Assembly (NCBI GenBank): GCA_016839655.1
Contig: JAEOTW010000252.1
Location: 1-18,939 of the forward strand
Direction of reading: 5' to 3'
DNA length: 18,939 bases
Source: Promethearchaeota archaeon
GTDB taxonomy: Archaea > Asgardarchaeota > Lokiarchaeia > Sigynarchaeales > SOKP01
Shown: piece after piece, positions 1 through 7,381 of the stretch
Layout: each line of letters starts with the position of its first letter
Numbering within the stretch: the stretch's first letter is position 1
Translations under genes and position numbers: made by a program
The notes under the pieces: generated by a model
The model's input: the letters and a program-made list of their open reading frames with translations, nothing else
Databases searched by the model: none
Told to the model about the DNA's origin: nothing

Positions 1-154
1 ACCTTTTACGTTTTCCCCATATTGAGATAATAGGTATCTTATATGAGAATTTTTCATCGAGTTTATTTTGTTTTAATTAATAACAATATAATAGTCCAGA
101 ATTATAAATTCAATGCTAAGAATAGAAGTAAAATAAAAAAAATGGTAATGAATG

Positions 155-850
155 TTAATTGATTCTCAATTTTCTTTTCCTATACATTACAATTCCAATT
201 GTACTAATGACAAGTATTAGAATAAATGTATATCCCAGAGAAATTCCTTGCTCTGAGCCAGCGAGATCTAAAGTTATAATTGTAGTGTCTGCTTCAATAA
301 CATCAAACCTCATTAACAAACCATTATCATTGAATATGAAGCTTAATGTAATTTCATCGTCGAAATCATGTAAAACAAGCTGATTCCCTATAGTCAGAAT
401 AGTAGTAAATTGACCCCCTATTGTGGCATTCATGTAATCTCCAATTAAGGTTAAGTTGAAAGGATTTGGTAAAACAAAGATCCATCCATACACAAGTGTA
501 AATCCCCCCGCGTAATCAATGAAATCTGTAGTTCCATTGAAATACATAAATTCCTCGTTTTCTATTACGATTTCCCAAGAACTCTTATATGAACTATAAT
601 AATTAATTGTAGCATTAAGAATTACTACTTTCTCTGAACTATAATTACCTTTATATATATTATCTACTGTAAATCTTACTCGATCTGAAGTATTTAATAA
701 TTGAGTCGCTTTAGTATAAGTCCAATTATAAGTTTGTCCCTCTTTAACTGAAATTGTGCTATCTTCTATTGTAGTAGCGTGAACATTAATGAAGAAAGAA
801 AAAGTCAGTAGGACCACAATTGAAATTCCTAATTTATTTTTTAATCTCAT
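155..850 (-). CDS. Secreted/anchored extracellular protein of unknown function
   Basis: A protein of 231 residues with no family I recognise. It starts with a basic stretch and a hydrophobic segment ending in VHA (residues about 1-25), which reads as a signal peptide. It ends with a hydrophobic helix followed by YRKRKLRIN, a typical membrane anchor with a positive cytoplasmic tail. The part between is rich in Thr, Asn, Tyr and beta-forming residues and has several N-x-S/T sequons, so it should be a beta-rich ectodomain on the cell surface. I chose the ATG at 850. A TTG six bases further upstream is in frame, but the AAGGT ribosome-binding site lies about 8 bases before the ATG and too close to the TTG. 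Topology is well supported; function is unknown. Confidence 0.75.
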   Translation of the reverse strand: MRLKNKLGISIVVLLTFSFFINVHATTIEDSTISVKEGQTYNWTYTKATQLLNTSDRVRFTVDNIYKGNYSSEKVVILNATINYYSSYKSSWEIVIENEEFMYFNGTTDFIDYAGGFTLVYGWIFVLPNPFNLTLIGDYMNATIGGQFTTILTIGNQLVLHDFDDEITLSFIFNDNGLLMRFDVIEADTTIITLDLAGSEQGISLGYTFILILVISTIGIVMYRKRKLRIN

Positions 851-1029
851 ATTCAAATACCTTTTTTAAAAAGAGCTTTTTTAAGAAAATAATAAAAAAT
901 TCTCTAATTTAAATTATTCTTATTTTACGTTAATGTAAAACTATGATAAAGCAAAAATATCTCATTATAAAGGAGGAACTAAGACTCCAATTAAAACCTA
1001 GAATATTATCTATATCGTCATTGTAGTGG

Positions 1030-1239
1030 TTATATCTTTGCTTTACGTTTCCTAATAATAATAAAGCCGAGAAGTATAAAAACCAATTCAAAGAGAATAT
1101 CTTTGATATATAAGATAATCCCTGTATACCAAATGAATATGCTTATTATTAAAATACTAACACTATATATGACAGTTATTAAACCAATTGATAATATAAA
1201 ATATCCGATGATTAAATTAGCATCAGTTTTTCTTCGCAA
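1030..1239 (-). CDS. Small two-helix membrane protein
   Basis: A 69-residue protein with two hydrophobic helices (about residues 9-34 and 40-62), a basic N-terminus (RRK) and a basic C-terminus (RKRKAKI). Both ends should therefore face the cytoplasm, giving a hairpin topology. The start is a TTG; no ATG is available between it and the upstream in-frame stop, and an AGAGAA stretch lies just before it. No family is recognised. Its small size and the weak start leave real doubt, but the clean charge pattern of the two helices argues for a genuine gene. Confidence 0.5.
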   Translation of the reverse strand: MRRKTDANLIIGYFILSIGLITVIYSVSILIISIFIWYTGIILYIKDILFELVFILLGFIIIRKRKAKI

Positions 1240-1413
1240 TGTTAATTCTCTAAATAATGATAGCTAAAATATAACTCTTGAGTTATATCTGAATTTGATT
1301 AATATTATGAAAATATACTATTTAAAATTCATCTAGAATATTTGAAATTATCATATTAACAGAAAATATCGGATTATAAGCTTTTCAAAATTATATTATT
1401 TGTTAAATTTTCA

Positions 1414-1623
1414 TTATTTGCCATGATAACTAAAACCTCTTCTTTTTGCTCTAAAGGGTCTTTCAGGTAGATTGAAATAACAATCAGGGCAAAAAATAGC
1501 GATCATAGAATCATTCCAAAGATTCCTAGCTCTTAATTCTGAAATAGAGGGATTATCTCTTACAAATTCTGAAAATGATATTAATCGTCCACAAACCATG
1601 CAAGATTTATCTTCTCTAATCAT
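1414..1623 (-). CDS. Small four-cysteine zinc-ribbon-like protein
   Basis: A 69-residue soluble protein with two CxxC knuckles, C8-x2-C11 and C45-x2-C48, separated by a charged helical stretch. This is the layout of a small zinc ribbon or treble-clef domain. The tail is rich in Arg, Lys and aromatic residues (RAKRRGFSYHGK), which could touch nucleic acid. No named family is recognised. It begins with ATG. It stands alone, with 174 bases to the next minus-strand gene. Zinc binding is inferred from cysteine spacing; nucleic-acid binding is only a possibility. Confidence 0.6.
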   Translation of the reverse strand: MIREDKSCMVCGRLISFSEFVRDNPSISELRARNLWNDSMIAIFCPDCYFNLPERPFRAKRRGFSYHGK

Positions 1624-1804
1624 TTAAATCTTCAATTTGTTTTCCTTTAGTACATGTACTTCAGACTTCATTAAATAAAAACATGAGAGTCATACCATTT
1701 TTCCTTACTTGAAATGTAATATCTTTTAACTTTGTATTTACTTCGAACTTCGTGAAAAGTTCCAGAATAAAAACTATTAATCGAAGCTTGGATACTTTAT
1801 AATT

Positions 1805-2044
1805 ATGAGCTTAAAAACTATTGGTAAAGAAATAAATCTTGCTAAAATAGTAATTCCTTTCTCTGAATTTGGAGAAACAAAAAGTACTCCAGATTTATAT
1901 GAAGGAACCGAAAAAACTCCATTTTCAGATAGAGATCCACAATACAAGAGGATTTTAAAGGATGAGTTTGCCCAAGGAGAGCTATTTGAAATATACCAAC
2001 ATCTAATTAAAATTAACTACATATTAACCAAATTGAGTGAGTAG
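1805..2044 (+). CDS. Small protein of unknown function, first gene of a short operon
   Basis: A 79-residue soluble protein of unknown family. The N-terminal half contains beta-type and loop sequence with many Thr, Pro and Asp residues. The C-terminal 30 residues (from about EFAQGELFEIYQHL onward) should form an amphipathic helix suited to protein contacts. It is divergent from its minus-strand neighbours. A TATA-like stretch (around 1795-1802) sits directly before the ATG, so the transcript may be almost leaderless. A second tiny gene starts 3 bases after its stop, so the two are probably co-transcribed and may form a complex. Confidence 0.6.
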   Translation: MSLKTIGKEINLAKIVIPFSEFGETKSTPDLYEGTEKTPFSDRDPQYKRILKDEFAQGELFEIYQHLIKINYILTKLSE

Positions 2045-2047
2045 AAA

Positions 2048-2221
2048 ATGTCGGTAAATTATTATATGTTTTTAGAAGAAGTTAGAATAATTACAGGTCA
2101 TTTAGACAAGATACAAAAATCTACTAACATAAAAGTATTGAAATCATTCTCTTTCATAGATGAACTTATTTCACAATTGGAATGTGTTAACAATCTATTA
2201 ACGGGGGATTTAAAAAAATGA
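2048..2221 (+). CDS. Tiny helical protein of unknown function, second gene of the operon
   Basis: A 57-residue open frame starting with ATG 3 bases after the stop of the preceding gene; a GAGTGAG purine stretch before it can act as ribosome-binding site. The protein (start MSVNYYMFLEEV, end LLTGDLKK) should be almost wholly helical with heptad-like leucine and isoleucine spacing. No family is recognised. Tight coupling to the 79-residue gene is the best argument that it is real. Its stop TGA overlaps an ATG (ATGA at 2218-2221) that opens a further 19-codon frame ending at 2277, which may or may not be translated. Confidence 0.5.
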   Translation: MSVNYYMFLEEVRIITGHLDKIQKSTNIKVLKSFSFIDELISQLECVNNLLTGDLKK

Positions 2222-2284
2222 GAGGAAAGGGAATTAGAAAAATAATCATAAGGAATGAAGATATTGTCCGGTTATGATTAAACT

Positions 2285-3130
2285 TCAAAAAATTTGAAGA
2301 TCATTCCCTGATATAACTTTTCTATCATATCCTTCTTTTACTTCTGCAACTAATTCTGCTTCACTAGCACCCCAGAAAAGTTGGTGATAAAGAATTAATA
2401 ATTTTGGTTTTACTTTAGAAGCTATCTCCGCAAGCTCATAAGATGAAGTATGTACATTTGAATGATATTTTTGCCATTCTGGTGGTAAAGTCTCGAACAT
2501 TTTTGAAGAATATACTTCATGAACTAAAATATCACACCCTTTATAGAAATCAATGCAATCATCAAAAGGAGCAGTATCACCTGAAATTACTATATTTTTA
2601 TTAGGTGTGATAAACTTATACCCAAATGATGTTAATGTTCCATGATTAACCGGAAATGCTTCTACTTCTACATTTTGATCTTCATAAATCACTCCAGGTG
2701 TTATTTCATTTACATTAACTTTATAACCTGAAGAATTTGCAGGTTCTAGCCCATTGATTCTCTCTTTTATATCAAGATCGTAAGCACTAATAATATTACC
2801 TGTCATATTTTGTGTTCCTTGAGGACCATATACTTCTAAAGGATTCGTTCTTCCCATTATCCATGGAGTGATAATCAGATCAGGATACCCAAGAGTATGA
2901 TCCGAATGTAAATGAGTTAGAAAACCCTTTATCAATCGAGAAGACTCGAGAGGTTTAATTCCAAAATTAAAAAATGCTTCATCTGTCCTACGAGTAACAC
3001 CAACCCCAAAATCTATGAGATAGGACGAATCTTTAACAATTATCGCTAATGATGGGCCAAACCTCAATGGATCAGGATTTGGATTTCCAGTTCCTAATAG
3101 AATAATTTTACTACTTTTTGAATTTACCAT
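2285..3130 (-). CDS. Metallo-beta-lactamase fold hydrolase, RNase Z-like
   Basis: A 281-residue enzyme of the metallo-beta-lactamase superfamily, closest by eye to the RNase Z/ElaC branch. It carries the metal motif H73-x-H75-x-D77-H78 (THLHSDH), then H163, D185 in SGDT and H249 in LILYH: a full set of two-zinc ligands. The N-terminal LLGTGNPNPDP matches the opening strand of RNase Z-like proteins. HEVY stands where true tRNase Z usually has HEAT, and I see no clear tRNA-binding exosite arm, so tRNA 3'-end processing is uncertain; other phosphodiester or ester substrates are possible. I chose the ATG at 3130 over a TTG one codon upstream because a GTGAT stretch fits it. It should be soluble and cytoplasmic. 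Confidence 0.85.
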   Translation of the reverse strand: MVNSKSSKIILLGTGNPNPDPLRFGPSLAIIVKDSSYLIDFGVGVTRRTDEAFFNFGIKPLESSRLIKGFLTHLHSDHTLGYPDLIITPWIMGRTNPLEVYGPQGTQNMTGNIISAYDLDIKERINGLEPANSSGYKVNVNEITPGVIYEDQNVEVEAFPVNHGTLTSFGYKFITPNKNIVISGDTAPFDDCIDFYKGCDILVHEVYSSKMFETLPPEWQKYHSNVHTSSYELAEIASKVKPKLLILYHQLFWGASEAELVAEVKEGYDRKVISGNDLQIF

Positions 3131-3217
3131 CAACTATCACTCATTGTGAACTAAAATTTGTATATTAATATAATTCAATAAGAATCCATTTAGAAATTTA
3201 TTTATTAATCCTTGATA

Positions 3218-4990
3218 TTATTCTCGGTATGTTGGATACCAGAATAATTTTCTCATACAGTTATAGGAAAATCCTTTTAAACTAGTGGCGTGTACATAGT
3301 AGATTTTATCAAACTCTAAAGGCATATGATAAGTTTGCACATCGATAATATATCCTTGAAGTTTCTTATATAACAGATATCTCGCAGCGGTATTGGTTTC
3401 AGCGATAGTCTGCTCTAAGAGATTCTGTAAATATGGATCATTAATATTAGCATGATTCAAATCAGAAGCATTATTAACCAACGGATCAATCATATTGAAA
3501 GTCTCAAAATAGTCAGGGCCCTTGCCCAAATAATAGATATGGAGTCTGGTTGGTTGATGTTGCCATACATAGATAAATTGATCCCAGGTTAAATCTTGGG
3601 GTTCAATACCAATTCCGATGAGGTCCATGTCTTCTGTGAACCGTTGGATAAGAAGTGTCATGAAGTAACTGGCGGATCTATGCCGGAAATGTAATTTACC
3701 ATCGGTAAAGTTTCCAACTGGTGGAGTAAATAAGGCATCTTTCCATTTTTGTTCATCTATTCCTGGGCTGAAATAATCACCTATCTGAGTTCCTATGTCC
3801 CATGGATTTGTCATACCAGGTCCATCATACCCAAAGCCCATCGATTGCATATATTGTCGGGCTAATGGGATATCATAATGGGCACCTCTGGTTGATGAAT
3901 TGTGAGCAGGAAAGCCTGGTGGAACCAATGAATTAGCCCGTGCAGTTGTATCTTCATCAATTTCATGAATAAGATATGTATAATTAAACGCATGAGCAAT
4001 GGCTTTTCTCCAAGTTCTGTTTAAAACTCTAGTATTGAAGGCAATGTACCAATAGATTGAGGCATTGATATATTCATTGACTCCATCTCCAGTAACTGTA
4101 ATATCTGGATCCGTCCAAAAATCACCTCCGAGCCAAGGCAAACTTGGCCCTAAATAATCAATGTCTAAGGCTAACATAGCATTATTTGCGGTAACCGCAT
4201 CTCTATAATAGACATAGACAATTCGATCCCAAAAGGCACCTGTTCTCCAATATCTCTCCCATCGTTCGAATCGAATCTCAGAATTAGGAATGTACCTAAT
4301 TAATTTGAATGGACCTGTTCCAATAACTATATCTTCGGAAATATCTAACATTTCATCAGCGGGAGTTGATTCATGACCAACAATAGCACTTGCGGTATAG
4401 GCTAATAACCCTTCGACAGGAGCAAAGGGTCTGTTTAGGAAGAGCATAACAGTGTACGGATCCGTTGCTTTATGTGCATCCCACCAAGCTCTACTCAATG
4501 CATCATCAAAAATAGGGGTTCCATCACCAAATTTATAAAGAGCGTGTGGGAAAGCCTGAACATGGAAAGTAGGATCTAAAGTACCTGTTGAGTTGCCGAA
4601 AAAGTTGATTCTTTCGAGGGTGTGAATGACATCTTCTCCAGTAAAGAGCTGGCCATCATGGAAATATACATCTTGACGTAGTGTAAATGTAATATTTGTA
4701 CTATATGGTGTTGAGGTAAAATTCCAAGATTCAGCTAGCCTCCCGACGATTGGAAAAGAAGGATCACTTAAATCATATGCTACTAATGTTTCAACAACTT
4801 GATCGAGCAGATCACTTGAAATTCTATCCCAACAATCACAAGGATCCATAGTCACTGGATTAGATGTTCTCGCCACTTTGAGAACTTCTCCAGGATAAGG
4901 ATAAGAATCACCATCAAAAGAACCACTATATAAAAAAAAACTGAAACTACCAAAGATAATAATATTAGCAAGCAAAGCAATGCAAATCAT
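3218..4990 (-). CDS. ABC transporter substrate-binding protein, peptide type (SBP_bac_5)
   Basis: A 590-residue extracytoplasmic solute-binding protein of the family that includes DppA and OppA, which capture di- and oligopeptides for ABC importers. Family signs are the N-terminal block with SNPVTMDP (residues about 43-50) and a Trp/Asp-rich helix, YFHDGQLFTGEDVIHTLERI near residue 110, and FNTRVLNRTWRKAIAHAFN in the middle. The N-terminus has a hydrophobic segment (about residues 2-21), so it is secreted or membrane-anchored. No permease or ATPase gene is nearby. With the ATG at 4990 the hydrophobic segment lacks the usual basic leader. An ATG at 5040 encodes such a leader but lies one base out of frame (see findings). 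The substrate is inferred from the family only. Confidence 0.9.
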   Translation of the reverse strand: MICIALLANIIIFGSFSFFLYSGSFDGDSYPYPGEVLKVARTSNPVTMDPCDCWDRISSDLLDQVVETLVAYDLSDPSFPIVGRLAESWNFTSTPYSTNITFTLRQDVYFHDGQLFTGEDVIHTLERINFFGNSTGTLDPTFHVQAFPHALYKFGDGTPIFDDALSRAWWDAHKATDPYTVMLFLNRPFAPVEGLLAYTASAIVGHESTPADEMLDISEDIVIGTGPFKLIRYIPNSEIRFERWERYWRTGAFWDRIVYVYYRDAVTANNAMLALDIDYLGPSLPWLGGDFWTDPDITVTGDGVNEYINASIYWYIAFNTRVLNRTWRKAIAHAFNYTYLIHEIDEDTTARANSLVPPGFPAHNSSTRGAHYDIPLARQYMQSMGFGYDGPGMTNPWDIGTQIGDYFSPGIDEQKWKDALFTPPVGNFTDGKLHFRHRSASYFMTLLIQRFTEDMDLIGIGIEPQDLTWDQFIYVWQHQPTRLHIYYLGKGPDYFETFNMIDPLVNNASDLNHANINDPYLQNLLEQTIAETNTAARYLLYKKLQGYIIDVQTYHMPLEFDKIYYVHATSLKGFSYNCMRKLFWYPTYRE

Positions 4991-5054
4991 TGAATTTAAA
5001 AATTTATCCTTCCTGTTCTCAGTAATTTTAATCCCTTCATTATTTTAATCTAAA

Positions 5055-5597
5055 TTAGAAAATTAAAAATATTGGAAAACCAATTGCGAAAGTTAATAAA
5101 TTTGCAGAGATTGTGGACTTGATAATAGTCATGTTATTTACTCTATACTCAAAATAGTGAAGATCATTGAATTTTTTATATATTTTTAGATTCAACAAGC
5201 ATTCTAATATAATTGGAAAGGCTTCAATTAAAACGGTCACAAATAAAAAATAACCTAAATCAAAAAAATATGGTCTGTTTAAGAGAAAGGCAAAAAGTTG
5301 TGTTAGGGGAAATGTGACTAGATTAACTGCGAAGATAGATTTGTAGAATTTTATAGACGTTTCTTTTAACTTAGTTGGTTTTAAGAAAATCCTAATTATA
5401 ATACTCTCAAGTGTAAACGTAATGATAAAAAGAAACAGCAGTTCAAGAAGTAAATAAGGATGCCAAAAAGTAATTCCAACGGGATTAGCGATTACTTGGG
5501 GCAAAGTAGAAAATAAAAAAGATATTAAAACTGGTAAGATAAAAAATAGGGTTACTAAAAAGATTGCTATTCCCTTTTTCAATTTTCTAAAATTCAT
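5055..5597 (-). CDS. Multi-span membrane protein of unknown function
   Basis: A 180-residue integral membrane protein. It has a basic start (MNFRKLKKG) and about five hydrophobic helices: near residues 9-34, 47-70, 86-107, 111-135 and 158-178. The last two are split by a polar stretch with aromatic residues (KKFNDLHYFEYRVNN). The pattern of long loops with Lys/Arg after even-numbered helices suggests the N-terminus faces the cytoplasm. I recognise no transporter or enzyme motif. It ends 65 bases before the start of the solute-binding protein gene and is transcribed in the same direction, so they could share a transcript, but nothing else links it to ABC import. Confidence 0.7.
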   Translation of the reverse strand: MNFRKLKKGIAIFLVTLFFILPVLISFLFSTLPQVIANPVGITFWHPYLLLELLFLFIITFTLESIIIRIFLKPTKLKETSIKFYKSIFAVNLVTFPLTQLFAFLLNRPYFFDLGYFLFVTVLIEAFPIILECLLNLKIYKKFNDLHYFEYRVNNMTIIKSTISANLLTFAIGFPIFLIF

Positions 5598-5774
5598 TCT
5601 AAAAAAAATTACTATGTTTTGGTTTTCTTTATGATTGGGAAATAGTTTCTTTTGTAGTAATATAAATCTTTTTTGTATTCTAGGATATTTTTTTGGTTAT
5701 TTTAACAATTAGAATAGACAATTAAAATTCTTCTCTATTATTTCTAAAAATTTCTAATTTATTTTAGTGTGTAG

Positions 5775-5782
5775 TTTAAATA
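5775..5782 (+). promoter_or_regulatory. TATA-like box for the TIR-like gene
   Basis: TTTAAATA at this place would set transcription start near 5805. That leaves a leader of about 40 bases with a purine-rich GAGAGAAG ribosome-binding stretch (5831-5838) before the TTG start. A second TATA-like stretch at 5820-5829 is too close to the start codon to serve. The region is A+T-rich throughout, so this is weak evidence. Confidence 0.3.
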
Positions 5783-5845
5783 GTTAGATTATCATTTTTC
5801 TGCTTACTATATGTTAATGCTTTATAATAAGAGAGAAGAATTGAA

Positions 5846-6508
5846 TTGAATCAGCGTCTAAAAATTTTTATGTTAATGCCATATAGAGATTATTTAAATT
5901 CAATTTATGAAGAGCACATCAAAAAACCATTAACAACCATAGGGCATAAGATAATAAGAGCTGATGATATCTCGAAATCCACCAACATTCTTATTGATAT
6001 TTTAGAACTTACTCGAAGATGCGACATTATAATCGCTGACCTTACTGAAAAAAATCCAAACGTTTTCTATGAGTTAGGAATAGCGCATGAAAAAGGAAAA
6101 TGGGTAATTCAGATATGTCAAGAAGGTGAAAAAATTCCATTTGACCTTGCTCAAATAAGAACTATTTTTTATAATAATACTCCAGATGGTCTTAAAATAT
6201 TAACAGAAAAGATTATTAGATTTATTGATTCATATACAAAGGAACAACAAATAAAAGATTGGATAAGAAATCTTAAAGAAAGCAAATCATTCGCAGATTC
6301 CATATATTTTGTGAGTAAATTGTTAAAAAATGAAGATCTTCTTACATCAGAAAATATACGAGAAATTGCAAAAGCGACCATTAATAACTATCAAATCTAT
6401 AATTCAGTGAAATTAAGGCAAGTCCTCCCTGAATTTTTTATAAGACATCAAGATATCATCCCTAATATTATAAAAGATGATATGAAGTATTATGGGTGGA
6501 TTGCTTAA
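5846..6508 (+). CDS. TIR/deoxyribosyltransferase-like protein with helical C-terminal domain
   Basis: A 220-residue protein. Residues about 5-125 form a Rossmann-like domain of the TIR / nucleoside 2-deoxyribosyltransferase-like group. The signs are the opening strand IFMLMPYRDY, the strand IIADLT (with D65), and NPNVFYELGIAH with E76 where these enzymes place their catalytic glutamate. The family hydrolyses or transfers N-glycosidic bonds, and relatives act as NAD-degrading or nucleotide-sensing parts of anti-phage defence. The last 90 residues are helical and unknown; they may sense a signal or oligomerise. The start is a TTG, chosen because the next ATG would cut the first strand, and a GAGAGAAG stretch lies upstream. 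No defence partner is adjacent, so a defence role is inference; a housekeeping nucleotide role is also possible. Confidence 0.75.
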   Translation: MNQRLKIFMLMPYRDYLNSIYEEHIKKPLTTIGHKIIRADDISKSTNILIDILELTRRCDIIIADLTEKNPNVFYELGIAHEKGKWVIQICQEGEKIPFDLAQIRTIFYNNTPDGLKILTEKIIRFIDSYTKEQQIKDWIRNLKESKSFADSIYFVSKLLKNEDLLTSENIREIAKATINNYQIYNSVKLRQVLPEFFIRHQDIIPNIIKDDMKYYGWIA

Positions 6509-6534
6509 AATATCAAATTGGTTATAGAAAATCG

Positions 6535-6978
6535 CTAATATCTAGGTGTATCTTTTACTTCTTCATAATATGATTCAATACCTATTTCCTTCATTCTTTT
6601 ATTTATTTGAATCCATCTTCGCTTAAGATGATCATCAAAATTAGATTTTTCGCAAGGAAATTCATCACATTGAAAACAAAAATCTATTCCCTTATCTTTA
6701 TAACAATCTCTCACTCCGCAGTTAGGGTATAAACAAGATCCTTTCCTACAACCTGAACAATTCTCTTCAGATAAATATTCAATTAGCATTTTGAATGATG
6801 GATAATTTTTGAAGATTGGGAGGAAAGATGAGAATCTCTCAGCATATATATCAAATGAACCTAGATAGTTTTGTAACTCTACGCTACTTTTTCTTATTGG
6901 CCCCTCTGCGTTTGCGAAACATTTAAAACAATTAAGTCCACATGGAGCAAGAATATTTAATATTTCTTTTTCTTTCAT
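6535..6978 (-). CDS. DUF3795 cysteine-rich protein
   Basis: A 147-residue protein of the DUF3795 type. It opens with the family hallmark APCGLNCFKCFA near residue 11. Then comes a helical spacer, followed by a dense cysteine cluster (CSGCRKGSC, CGVRDC, CFQCDEFPC) that should bind zinc or an iron-sulfur cluster. These proteins are common in anaerobic archaea and bacteria and their role is not known. The C-terminus (WIQINKRMKEIGIESYYEE) is helical, as usual in the family. It starts with ATG, is soluble, and ends 27 bases from the convergent TIR-like gene. The next minus-strand gene upstream is 13 bases away, so they may share a transcript. Confidence 0.85.
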   Translation of the reverse strand: MKEKEILNILAPCGLNCFKCFANAEGPIRKSSVELQNYLGSFDIYAERFSSFLPIFKNYPSFKMLIEYLSEENCSGCRKGSCLYPNCGVRDCYKDKGIDFCFQCDEFPCEKSNFDDHLKRRWIQINKRMKEIGIESYYEEVKDTPRY

Positions 6979-6991
6979 TTTATTTCTTTAT

Positions 6992-7240
6992 TCAAATATC
7001 AATATTAATTTCAGTTTTAGAGCGAAGTCTTCTTTTGAATACAGATATCCCTATTGTTACAATAATTTCAATAATTAATAAGGTACTGAATACTCCGACG
7101 CTGTAAAGCAAGAGATAATCACTTGAATTTCTTAATACTAATGTTAAGGCTATTCCAAATATGATAATAATAATCCATCGCATAAATGTTAAAAAATTCA
7201 CTAATCCTACATAATTTTTTAATTGAGATTCTTTATCCAT
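6992..7240 (-). CDS. Small two-helix membrane protein
   Basis: An 82-residue protein with hydrophobic helices at about residues 17-36 and 42-67 and a basic tail (FKRRLRSK), so both ends should be cytoplasmic. No family is recognised. I chose the ATG at 7240 over a GTG three codons upstream because an AGTGG ribosome-binding stretch lies 5 bases before the ATG. It is followed after 13 bases by the DUF3795 gene on the same strand, which suggests a two-gene operon; any functional link is unknown. Confidence 0.6.
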   Translation of the reverse strand: MDKESQLKNYVGLVNFLTFMRWIIIIIFGIALTLVLRNSSDYLLLYSVGVFSTLLIIEIIVTIGISVFKRRLRSKTEINIDI

Positions 7241-7345
7241 TTGAACCACTTTTTAATGTGTAAGTTTTCGCTTCTATAATCAAATAAATCAGTCTTAGCT
7301 TTTAAACCTAATAAACTTAATTATGTAATAATTAGGATATCGTGA

Positions 7346-7357
7346 AAATATTTATTA
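7346..7357 (+). promoter_or_regulatory. TATA-like promoter of the CWH43-like gene
   Basis: AAAATATTTATT is centred about 30 bases before the ATG at 7382. Archaeal transcription starts about 25 bases after the TATA box, so the message would begin near the start codon and be leaderless or nearly so. In agreement, no ribosome-binding site is visible before the ATG. An inverted repeat, CCTAAT at 7307-7312 and ATTAGG at 7331-7336, lies just upstream and could be an operator. Confidence 0.4.
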
Positions 7358-7381
7358 AGCTTAAAATTGAAATCTTAAAAC

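Noticed and set aside
159..383. Plus-strand open frame opposite the 3' end of the anchored surface protein gene
   Set aside because: The minus-strand protein has a clear signal peptide and membrane anchor; the plus frame has no family features.
2218..2277. 19-codon frame overlapping the stop of the 57-residue gene
   Set aside because: Too short to support alone; kept only as a remark in the cassette finding.
5846..6508. Calling the TIR-like gene and the DUF3795 gene a defence pair
   Set aside because: They are convergent with separate transcription and DUF3795 proteins have no known defence role.
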